Source: Muricea muricata (taxonomy: Eukaryota > Cnidaria > Anthozoa > Malacalcyonacea > Plexauridae). Taken from it: 64,000 bases of DNA. The stretch covers positions 26,059,746-26,123,745 of the forward strand of contig OY979717.1 in assembly GCA_963855995.1 (NCBI GenBank), written 5' to 3'. Every line of letters starts with the position of its first letter. The first letter of the stretch is position 1. The notes beneath the pieces are model-generated. The model did no database searches. It was not told the origin of the DNA and saw nothing but the letters and a program-made list of their open reading frames with translations. This document shows positions 11,233 through 21,339 of the stretch, piece by piece. A program made the position numbers and the translations under genes.

Positions 11233-11370
11233 TACATACAAAGTTTAAATATATATCTATGCTAATAGTGTTGTTATATTTACAAGGTGTAAAATTACAA
11301 GGGTTAATTAAGGATATAGACGTGTGAAGGTGGATAGGACATTACAAACACACACAACATAAACGACAAA

Positions 11371-11735
11371 TTAGAAGAGGTTAAGAGGAATAGAGTTGCC
11401 TTGAACGTTTAGATTAGGTTTGTATTTATTAATGAGGAGACTCTCGTGTATCATTAATTCGTATGAGTCTGAGGAGGAAGAAAGAATTTGAAAGTCGTCA
11501 AAGCTAGCAGGGTGCCCAGAGGCGTTTATATGGGACAGAATACTAGACATAGCTGGGTTGGTTGAATGTTTTCCCGTGATTGGAGAGATACCCAGATGTT
11601 CAGATATCCTAGTGTGTAGATGGCGCGTGGTTTGACCCACATACGACGCGGAACAGCATCGACACTTGAATAAGTATACCACACTGGATCTCAAGTATTT
11701 GGGAACTTTATCCTTGAAGGGTAAATCCCCGGAGT
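11371..11735 (-). pseudogene. Penelope-like element C-terminus: GIY-YIG endonuclease domain
   Basis: The minus strand encodes FKDKVPKYLRSSVVYLFKCR, CCSASYVGQTTRHLHTRISE, HLGISPITGKH, SSILSHINASGHPASFDDFQ and ESLLINKYKPNLN, ending with a stop at 11371. The V-Y-x10-Y-V-G-Q-T core, downstream Arg and Glu, and the Lys-Pro-x-Leu-Asn end are the GIY-YIG endonuclease domain carried C-terminally by Penelope-like retroelements. The reverse transcriptase is absent: the upstream side is truncated near 11735 where an unrelated plus-strand LINE fragment begins. The domain itself has no frameshift, so the truncation or insertion may be comparatively recent. The 3' UTR leads into the hammerhead at 11176-11232. 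Confidence 0.85.
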
Positions 11736-11739
11736 ATCC

Positions 11740-12170
11740 CCGGGTATCCCCGAAGCTTGTCGACATCATCAGGCAGTTACACCGCAACATGGGTGCAAGG
11801 GTCTGTGTCAGTGGGAAACTGTCAGCTCCGATTCCTGTTGAAAATGGTGTGAAACAAGGCGATATCTTGGCACCAACCCTGTTCTCGATTTATTTTACTC
11901 TAATGTTTGAATTTTCATTTCATGAGTGCGAGGTTGGGGTATTCATCCGCTTTAGGACCCCCGGCAATGTTTTTAACCTCTGTTGTCTGAAATGTAAGCC
12001 GAAAACCTTTATCCGTGAGTTCTTGTACGCAGATGATGCGGTTCTGGTTGCGCATACGAGGGAGGATATGTAATTTATAATGGCTGTCTTCTCTAAGGCC
12101 TGTACCGCATTTGCGCGGACAGCTGATATGTTTCAGAGTAGTCAAATCAGCAGGATATAAAAATACTGTA
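11740..12170 (+). pseudogene. Second LINE reverse transcriptase fragment, YADD intact
   Basis: The plus strand encodes KLVDIIRQLHRNMGARVCVS, PVENGVKQGDILAPTLFSIY, VGVFIRFRTPGN and FLYADDAVLVAHTREDM. After a stop it continues as FIMAVFSKACTAFARTADMF. The GVKQGDILAPTLFS and YADD motifs identify a non-LTR retrotransposon reverse transcriptase of a different lineage from the copy at 10.1 kb. The clade is not assigned. It starts abruptly at the Penelope-like fragment and fades out near 12170. Confidence 0.8.
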
Positions 12171-13259
12171 ACAGTCTTTGGTAGTTATTTCAAAGGCTCT
12201 TTCAAATTAGAAAAGAATGCGTTTTTTGTTTGTTGCCATTACCTTTAAATTGTTATTTTATTGTTTAGCTTTTATGGTCGGCTTTTATGAAATTCAACAG
12301 GACATAATAATACGAGTATACGATGTTGAGTAGTTTTGAAAAGTTTAGTCATAAATAATGACTATATACAACCTTGTAAGCCTTATCATGGCTTCTTCAA
12401 AGTATATTTTGGTCTACTAATTACTCTTCTTATTTTAGTAAAATTCTATTTGTTCATATCTAAAATTTACAAATATGTTGCTATCTTTCGCAGAGAAAAA
12501 CAAATCATGGTATTGATCCAGACAAATGACACGAATCAGTTTCTCAAATCCAGAGGTATACAGTTATTTTTGGTATTACAAATTTACCCTTCTTTGATAT
12601 TTTTTTCTGTTTCTCAATGTACCAAATAATACGGCGTTTTCATTGCTGTTTACATGTAGTCAAATTTCAGAAGCATGTTAAATACGTTGACCAGCATGAG
12701 AAGGGCTAGTTACCAGTTCTACTTAAGCAAATTAGTGACTTCATATACTTGAATAAAAGCTTCAATATCCATAGCATTTATGCAATCTTTATATACGTAC
12801 ACAGTAGCTCACTTTTGTATCTTTGTTTTAAAAATTTATGCGTGTAAAATTATATATTATATGTAATGTATATAAATCTCAAATTTGATGAAAATTGTCC
12901 ATATATTTTTAAAAGTGCACCTTATCCAATTTCGCACTTTTATGTTCGTAAAATTTATTTACAATTTAATTCGTCTTTTTTCTTAGGTATCAAGAAATGC
13001 CACCCGACCCATCGCTTACTGCAAGTAACTCGGGAAACAAAACAAATCATTCGAAAGATCTGTTTGACGTGTCAGAAGAATGGTGTGAAAATACTCTTTC
13101 ACTCGAAGGACCCGGATCAACCAAAGATTAAAGAGATCTAAAGAACAGTCCAAATCTCCTTGATTCCTCTTCCGACTTTGCTGACAAAAAGAATAAGATG
13201 TATGTTGAAACATATTAGAAACACACACATTTGGTTTGCGAAATACAAAAGAGTGCTTA
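12171..13259. other. Non-coding AT-rich sequence
   Basis: No gene, repeat pair or transposon terminus was recognised. Short open frames here have no family resemblance and AT-biased composition. Confidence 0.4.
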
Positions 13260-13266
13260 ATGACAT

Positions 13267-15681
13267 CAGGGCGCTTATAAGATAGGGCGGCGAAACGCCT
13301 GTGATATCCCCGAATCATGTGTGATGCGCCGACTGTCATTAGACTGAAAAAAATTTGCACTGTATGTGTTGACCTTGTGTTTGGCAGCAAATGTGTGCAA
13401 TTTCGTGAGATTTGCTTGCTCCAGTGCAGTACAATCATCAATACATTTTGGGTTGACCCCCACTCAGAATTACTGAAAAATGTTCCAGTGAAACCCAAGA
13501 ATTGGTTCAACTATTTTCAAAGTAGATTTAGTCGATGTACTTAAAAGAGTTTTTTCGGGTGCGATAAGGAGTAGCGAACATTAGCAAACGTAGGCGCGGA
13601 CATGAAGTATCATAAGTTAGTATGGTAGCGTAAGCCACGTTGTTGTAACGTTGTTGTAGTAATAGGACTAAACTTGTATTGACATTTTAAAGATTAAAGG
13701 TTAGAGATTTGTACGAATAGTTTTCCGTTACAAAGGGACGAAGCCAAATTGGCCACAAACATATTGTGAAACACGCGCGACAAGAAATGTTTTAAACCGT
13801 TAGAACGCTTTGTAACCGTATATGCTAATGCCTTTGTCAAATGTAGTGATTGCATTGGACATGTAAAAAGCGTTGCTATCTGTAGTGCCAAATTGAAGAG
13901 AGAGTTTTTAACGTTCGGGGATGAAAGTTACTTCAAGTTGTTTATTGAATGATACCATCTTGTTGCTTGCTGGTTATAGCAAAGACGAAACCTGTTAAAT
14001 TTGTCTACGAACATGTTCTTTGACATTTTTGGATTTGACATATGCTTGTTTGCTTCTACAAAGGACTATATAGTTTTTTGGTAATACTGTAGTTCCATCA
14101 GCACATACCATTTGTTTTCGCATTGCCCCTAACATAGTTTGTAAAATTTCTTGTGATGATTTGAGTTGGGAAAACAAGTGTCATCATTGAATAGAGCACT
14201 AGCTCATCTTCTCTTAAAGGTGAAGTATTTGTAAATTTTATGGATTATATAAGGTAGTGCCAGATGTAGTTGGTGAAGTTTGGTCTGTCGTTAAAGCTCT
14301 GGTGTTACCTTTGCTTACAACACTTGCACCTGAGGTGGTAGAACAAGAAGCTGTTTCATAGTTGTCTTTAACTAACAATGCAGGTCTTGGTGGTGTTTCG
14401 AATGTTGCTTGTCGCTTGTTTACTATTTCAGTCGACGTGGAAATGCCTCGTTTTTGGCTGTTTGACATATTTCTAAGAGTATACTAAATAAAGAAGTAAT
14501 ATACAGTATCTCTGTAATATTAAATGTACTATTAAAATAAAAGAACAAAAAGGCTAATTTTTTTGCATACAAAAATGTTGAAATAAGCTCACAGCATTGC
14601 CAGTATTAAACGCGAGGACTATATGAGCCTTAGGACTATGAACGCTAGGACTATTCCAATCTAATCGCAATTTTTTCGACGGACTCAAACTACCAGGGAA
14701 CACTTTTAATCGTGTGAAATAGGAAAAAGAAATTCAGATAAATGAATTGTTTTTTTTACGTTTGAAATTTTGGTAAATGCTAATTTTCGCTTTATTTTTA
14801 AATATATTTTTTTTACTCGACCCAGGCCCCTCACAATGTTTCTGAAATGTGATCAAGACGTGTAGTTTCATGGTTGTGGATTTTAAAAAGGGGGTAAAAA
14901 GTTAATCAAAAAGTTATCATTTTAAATGCAAGTGAAATGGATCCCAGTTACAAAGACTGTAATTCTGTGATTTCCCTGGCTTTTTTTGGGTGCGACAAGG
15001 GTTTTTAATCTTTTATAAAAATATTTCCAGTTGGAAAACTTTAATCCTATGTAGCGATGTGGTCTAATGTCTTCCACAGTAAGTACACATTTTCTTGCAA
15101 TATTTTTCCCACTACGTTTGTAGATATGTAATGAAAAGTATATCTTATCTTGCACGAACAGTTGTAAATTTACAACTTGATTTTATTTCAGGGTCGTAAT
15201 ATTGCAAAAAACACCGTTTTAAATTTGTTGAATTGTCTACACTATTGCAAAAAAAGATCAAAAATATATGCTATCAAATTCTACGGTATTACTCATTGAC
15301 ATAATCTCTATCACGTCTCTGAATACGATATTATTTGGTCATTTCCTGAAGAAAATTAGATATTTCTTGTATGCGTCAAACTCGGGAACTCGTGCGCCCC
15401 TTAGTTTTGGAGTTCAAGATTTTATAGTTCAGCTCATTTAGAAATATTTTTATCGTACCATACCAATGATTGACAATCCAAACAACACAGAAAATAATTG
15501 TAACAAATTTACTTTAAAATACTTGTGTATTTAGAGCTGTGCGAACCAAAGCTTGTTAAAATATTTGATTTACTTCGAAAATTATACATTAGCAACGCTA
15601 CGTCCAAGGCCTAAAACGCGTCACACATTATTCGGGGATATCACTGCAGGCGTTTCGCCGCTCTATCTAACAAGCGCCCTG
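13267..15681. mobile_element. 2.4-kb DNA transposon with about 60-bp TIRs and 7-bp target duplication
   Basis: The left end starts CAGGGCGCTT, followed by GATAGGGCGGCGAAACGCCT and GATATCCCCGAAT. The right end is the reverse complement of CAGGGCGCTT, GATAGAGCGGCGAAACGCCT and GATATCCCCGAAT. ATGACAT precedes the left end (13260-13266) and follows the right end (15682-15688), a 7-bp target duplication. Termini starting CAGGG with 7-8 bp duplications suggest the hAT or P superfamilies. Inside, two short minus-strand frames (14468-14238, serine/threonine-rich, MSNSQKRG start; 14177-13995) could be exons of an eroded gene. No DDE motif was recognised, so it is probably non-autonomous. Confidence 0.75.
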
Positions 15682-15689
15682 ATGACATA

Positions 15690-16600
15690 TAGACAGCAAA
15701 ATGTATAATCGTGCAAAATCCCTAAAAAACGTGCCACAACAGGCTTTCATCCAGAAGAAATCTTCAAGCGGTGGATCAAGATTCCTTCTGGATGAAACAG
15801 ACTGTAGTGGTAAGTTTTTGAGGTATTTTGTACGATTATATGTTTGTATAATTCGTTCTTTCTTGAGGTCTCCACATAGTGCAAATCGTTCAGAGAAACA
15901 CACCAAATAAAGAACGATATAAAGATACACCACCACGCGAAAGACCGAACTTAACCAACGATATAATGCGTACAGGCAGTTCGGGTTCCTCTTCCGATTT
16001 TGATATCAAGATGGGTGCTGTGTGAGTTGGAATATATATTTAATATAAACAAAATATGGAAACTCCTTCCTAAATTCCCTGTGCTAATTATTTCTAATTT
16101 GTGCGTTTTGTATCATGTGGTTTAGAAAAAGAACATAGTCTGAATTGGAAAACAATGTTGACACCAGTTAATCGGAGACGACGGATAAAATTGAATGTTA
16201 CAATGGTAACCTGCTTCTTCCTGTTTTCTCACGAAAGAAGACTGTGCTTTCTCCAGCTCGAGTACTTTCGCTACTTTGAAACATTGATCTGACAGCACGG
16301 TCTCGTCGACGTTGATATGTGACCATCAGCCATTTCGTGTTAACATCATACATTCATAGTAGATTTTGAAGCTTTGAAATTCAATGACGACGTAAAGTGT
16401 GACGATGCAGGATCCTGGAAGAATAACAGCAGCTCCAAGTTTTCTTTTGCTCATGATGGCGATACATGGACCCAGATTACAAGCCGAAAAGCTGGATCGA
16501 AAGGCGATTGTGTACTCAAAAGGGAGAATTTTTTTCTGCGGGATGGCAATGAAAACGACTTTAGAAAACGAATTGATACTATAGTGTAAGTACAACAAAC
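15690..16600. other. Unassigned sequence downstream of the 2.4-kb transposon
   Basis: A plus-strand segment at 16374-16588 is open in two frames and could be a fragment of a mobile-element gene (GSWKNNSSSKFSFAHDGDTW). No family was recognised. Nothing else was seen apart from the hammerhead-like motif that follows. Confidence 0.3.
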
Positions 16601-16614
16601 TAATATCTGATGTA

Positions 16615-16674
16615 TTAATTTGTCCCCATTTCTGACGAATAGGCTTTGCTCGAAACGTCAATTTGACTAATTGT
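16615..16674 (+). ncRNA. Predicted type I hammerhead ribozyme (second copy, plus strand)
   Basis: The plus strand has CTGACGA (16632-16638), a short stem II region (AGGC, UUU, GCUC, with weak outer pairs), then GAAAC and GTC (ending 16659). Flanks pair as a long stem I: UU/AA and A/U next to the core, an internal loop (CCC opposite U), then CUG/GAC and UUAA/AAUU outward. The bipartite stem I resembles the copy at 11.2 kb. No coding part of a Penelope-like element was found next to it, so it could be a solo terminal repeat or an independent ribozyme-bearing retroelement. Confidence 0.5.
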
Positions 16675-16769
16675 ATCGTTTCTTTGCTGGAAGACAACGT
16701 GTTCTCAAATTTTTGAAATTATTGTATTATGGCGAATTTCATTACTCTGTTCTCATTTTATGTAGGCAG

Positions 16770-18190
16770 TGGCGCATCTGGAATTTTTGATACCTTAGTC
16801 AAACTTTTTTCTCAATGACGTCATAATAATGACGTCACTAATAACGTCACGGTGTATGGCTGTTTCGCCCACTGAGCTCTACTAACATATCTGGAGATCG
16901 GGCTCTAATACCTCGCCAGTCAAAAAAGTGTCCTCGAAAACAGGTGGAAATTTTGTCTGGGCATGCGCTAGAATTCGTGCGGTTAACAGAAAAGAGACGT
17001 GGGACAAGTAAATTTAGCAATTCGATTTTTGACCGTTTTAGGTGAGTTTTTGACCTCGTTTTTTCTTCCAACCCAGTTTTTATAAATTTATTGAATTATT
17101 TGGAAGGCTAGGAAGGCATGAGAACGTTCGGAGGCTAAATTATATAAAATGCAGCTTTTGAGCAACCTTGTACATTCGAACGGCCTCGAATTCCCACGGA
17201 AATGTCTAATAATTCCTCCTAACCCGAATTTTGAGGTGAACGAATTATCCCCCAAAATAAAGTATGTGTTTCAAGCAACAGTTTTAACCATGTTTCGTTT
17301 TGAGGCACTCGACTAGATTTTTGAAGTATTTTAATTTTTGTGATTTTATTGCATTGATCTTCACCCCCATAAATCACCCTGTATTAAAGTGAAGGGAGAG
17401 AGAAATATATTTGCATGATTTCAAAACTATTCATATCTTTTGAATCAATAGACTACAGTCTTTCAAGTGATATGCTTTAACGAACAGGATTGGCAAAAAC
17501 ATGTCATTTTTAGTGGAATTAATATATGTCACACAGTGGTGCCGTTTTCGTTATCAACCCGAATTTTACATCAAAAATACTTTGATTAATGCAGTAAGAA
17601 AGCTTTGAAAATTGATTTAGACATGCTTTCGTCTTGAGGCACTCGACTAGATTTTTTACAATCTTGAGTTGAATATTTAGCTTTTTCCAATTTTTCAGCA
17701 AAATCACGATTTTTGCACTACGCATTTTTAAGGATTTAAATCATAAATAAAATTTTTAAAGGTGTTTCCAAGTAGAGAAAGACATGAAAGATATATGTGA
17801 AACCCACCACGTGTGTTTAGTCTTTTAATTTCGTCTGTCCAAACGATGAAGAAAACTTGCATCTTCGAAAAATTTATGTTTCGTCCATATTCAGGGGTTT
17901 TAATACTATATAAATGGCTGATTTCATTTAGAAGTCTTCTATTTATCCCATTTCCCCATAACATTCGTAGTAAGGAATTTAAATTCTTGAAAATCTACTG
18001 TTTTCTTAAAAAAAAGAAGCCCAAAAACTTGTTTTTGCTCATTTTGCGACCGCCTGTAATTTACTGACTAGCGGAGACAAAATTCCCACCTTTTGCGTTG
18101 AACTGAACCTGTTGTCCTCGAAAACATGGCGGCTTTTGGCCAAAAATACGTCATTTTTACGTCACAAGTTTATGGTATAGACCACTGACC
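16770..18190. repeat. Diffuse inverted-repeat pair, possible old DNA transposon
   Basis: GTCCTCGAAAACAGGTGG and AAATTTTGTCTG near 16930-16965 recur inverted near 18085-18130 (GTTTTCGAGGACA and GGTGGGAATTTTGTCTC on the minus strand), and both ends are rich in GACGTCA/GACGTA. The interior has two copies of TGAGGCACTCGACTAGATTT (17303 and 17635) and no recognisable gene. Boundaries and target duplication are unclear. Confidence 0.35.
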
Positions 18191-18304
18191 AGCTATGAAT
18201 GTGGAAAAAGGGGTTAAAAATGAAATATTTTCACACCCCAGGCGTTTTTTGTAAAACTCGAGCGAGAAATATTTTCAAAGACATTTTTTATTGAGAGAAA
18301 CAAA

Positions 18305-20690
18305 ATGCCTAATTCTTGCTTCGTCTTTTGGTCTTGGAAGACTGGAAAGAGAAAAAAATTATCTCTTTGTCGGTGAGTATAAATAGTGAATAGTTTCGTG
18401 CAGCTACTTGTATATTTTTGTAAAAATTAATCACGCATGCACTACTTTTTTGAATCGCTTGACATCAAAGTTTCTTCGCATGTAATATTTATTAAAACGT
18501 ATTTCAGGTCATTTGTAACGTGATAATACACTTTAATGCGAGCTTGTTTTGAGTTAGCAAATCGTCCAGCGTCCGTTTATACGTTTTGAACTTCCAGATT
18601 CTGTGAAAAATCCAGAGTTGTGCAGCATGCATGTATGGGTAAAAAATGAAAACAAAGGTGGACCAGCCAAGTTTGTTCCGGTGAAAGATAGCCGTATATG
18701 TTTAGAGCACTTTACTGCCAACATGTTTGAAGAAGATGGCCGTGGTGGAAAAGCAGTATTGAAGCCATATGCTGTACCCACAATCTTTAAGCGGCTGGCT
18801 GAGGTTAGTCTCATGTCATATTACATTTACTATATCTAATAAGATGCCAATGAATGGCATATATATCAACATTGAGAACCCCATAAGTCACATCTGACCC
18901 ACTAGAGTAAATAATGTCATGAACACCTGATATTTCCATAGGATATTTCACTATATTATATAAACAATATTTACAAAAAGGACATCATGCAAGGTTACAA
19001 GTGAAGGTTCTTTGTCAGGAAGATCACTTTGTTTGACATATAAAAAATATCAATTTACAACACCAAATCCCATGCATTATCAATTGGGGCCAAATATAAC
19101 CCAAACTTGTTGTTTTTCAACCATGTTTTCAAAAGTGTCTGTACTGAAACTAACCTCCTAGGGTTAATTAATTGTTCTAAAATTTGTATTTTTTCCTAAG
19201 ATCTTAAATATATATTTATTTCTTGTAAATTATAAATTAGATACCACATCATATACTTTTTTTTCTTGTTTCAATCTTTCGATCTACCAGAGTGAAGTTT
19301 TTGACCTAGGATCAAGTTACCATCAAATGACAATTAATAGATGTAATTTTAATCCAGCAAGTAAAGGAACAAAAATAAGTCTGAACGCTATAACTGAATT
19401 TGTACCTTTTTAGGTCTGATAAATGCGCTTCGATTTTATTAAATACGTAAAAAACCTAACATGTTGTTATGCTGTCAAGAATGTGATATTTCAGCTTACA
19501 GTAAATAGTACAGAAAAACAAAGCATTATCAGAAATTTCATGATTAACTATTTCATATAAGACAATTAAACAGTAACCTTGATTTTTTAAGTTCTTGTTG
19601 AGTTAAGAGCCTTTGAGAGTTATGAATATCCAGGTTAGTCCACAGAAATTTTGCAAGATTTCATCCTTTTTGTATGTTTTGGATTTATATACTTGGTAGA
19701 ACTGTTTTATGTGTAACAATGTTCTAAAATACCTTGAAATGTTAATTTAACACTGTTGAATGCTGAGTAGTTTGGTCCATTTTAAAATAATCTACAATGA
19801 TTATAATAAACACTCATTGTCACTGTCCAGTTGAAACAAATAAATATATGTTGTTTAGGGAGAAAAAGAAAAGGTGCCTATAGTGGTTTGAAGGAAGCAG
19901 TTCTTGTGACTGAGGAATTAGAAGCTGCATCCACAGAACCAGGTTGTGTTAAAGTTGTTACTGGTAGTGACAACTTGGGATTTCAATTTTGTAAGTAGCC
20001 AGCCAGGAAAAAAAGGAAACTCCCTGATGAGACTCAAAGTAAAGTGAGAAGTGATGAAGCAAATGATTATGATCATTTCTACTATATAAGGTCTCCTTGT
20101 AGATTAAGAAGAAAAGTTGATGATCTTAAAGACCAGGTTGAAAGTTTGAAGAAGAAATTGAATATACCTGAAAAAAAAAGGTGAGCTCCTTGATGACAGT
20201 GGAAAGTGAGTTAAAATAAGAAAATTTGTCAGTAGTGATTGTGCTAATATTCTGGAAAAAAATTTTAATTGAGTTACGTAAGGAACTTATGAAAAGGTTA
20301 GTCACACAGAAGAAAAAAAATCCAGGTGCATATCCAAAAGAGTTACGGGCATTCGCCATGACCCTGAAGTTTTACTCTGCAAAGGCATACAAATATGTTA
20401 GAAATATGATTTAGGGTTACCACATCTGTCTGTGGTCAGCATTTGGTACAATGTTATCGATACTGAACCTGGCTTTACCAAAGAGGCGTTCACAGTTATT
20501 TACAAGCGAAAGTTTTGGCTGGAGAACGAGACGGCCAGGAAGTAGTTTGCGCATTGATGTTGGATGACATGTCTATACGCAAGCATATCCAGTGGGATGG
20601 TAAGGCAGATAAGTACCACGGGTTTGTTGACTATGGCACGGTCGAAGAGAAAGCAAACCTGCACATTGTAAGATTAAACATTGAATTGTA
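18305..20690 (+). pseudogene. P-element/THAP9-like transposase, degenerate, multi-exon
   Basis: A first exon starts at ATG 18305 (MPNSCFVFWSWKTGKRKKLS) and ends at a GTGAGT donor. An exon at about 18555-18800 encodes the rest of a THAP zinc-binding domain: VYTFELPDS, SRICLEHFTANMFEEDG and LKPYAVPTIFKRL, with the diagnostic HF and AVPT. After a 1-kb intron, 19.87-20.69 kb carries NDYDHFYYIRSPCRLRRKVD, a coiled coil, RAFAMTLKFYSAKAYKYVRN, LQAKVLAGERDGQEVV and MLDDMSIRKHIQWDG, the first catalytic Asp segment of P/THAP9 transposases. Several frameshifts and stops occur, and nothing after HGFVDYGTVEE is recognised, so the catalytic core is truncated. The THAP first half has lost the usual C-x-x-x-x-C spacing. 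Confidence 0.8.
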
Positions 20691-20699
20691 ATTTTTTAG

Positions 20700-21330
20700 G
20701 CTATTACCAGTATTTATTAATTTCATATTAATAGCAAGTCTATTTTCAGACTTTTAGATGATCAAACACAGAAGAAGTAGGGAATTTATTCCGATTTATT
20801 CAATCTAAAAGCGGCATAATGCAAACTGTATGCAATGAAGTAATAAATTTTCAAATTATTCCAGAAGTAAAATACAGCATAATATGCAAATGCGTATTTT
20901 TTTAAAAAATTTACGTTTCTCAATTTAGGAAGATGTTGCAAATGTGGCCTAAAAGGCCACTATGGATGAGAATGCAATGCAAGTATGTATACATTTAACC
21001 TACAGTATATATTAATATGTCTTCATCTGTCAACAGCAACTGAATTTTCTCTCTACTCTACATTTTACAAATAAAATTAATTACAGTTTGGCAATTTCTG
21101 GCTGTCCTGAATTTTTGGGCATCTATGAGGCCTGAATCTATAAATATGCAGTATATATTTAATTATTAGAGGCAGATCAATTCTCATCTGACGGGAGAGG
21201 TGCAGATGTTCCTTAGGGGAAGTGCATTGGTGCAGTATACCAATGACTGGACTTTGTCTATCTTGTGCCACTGCTGTTTGTCATAACATTATATAGAATG
21301 TCATAACATCAATATAGGAACGTACAGAGC
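20700..21330. other. AT-rich sequence, possible degraded transposase intron or exon remains
   Basis: No domain was recognised. It lies between the truncated P-type transposase and BEL copy C. Confidence 0.3.
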
Positions 21331-21339
21331 GCATGCTGT

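Noticed and set aside
13016..13510. A 164-codon minus-strand open frame spanning the left end of the 2.4-kb transposon
   Set aside because: It crosses the target duplication and the TIR boundary, so it cannot be an old gene; no family resemblance.
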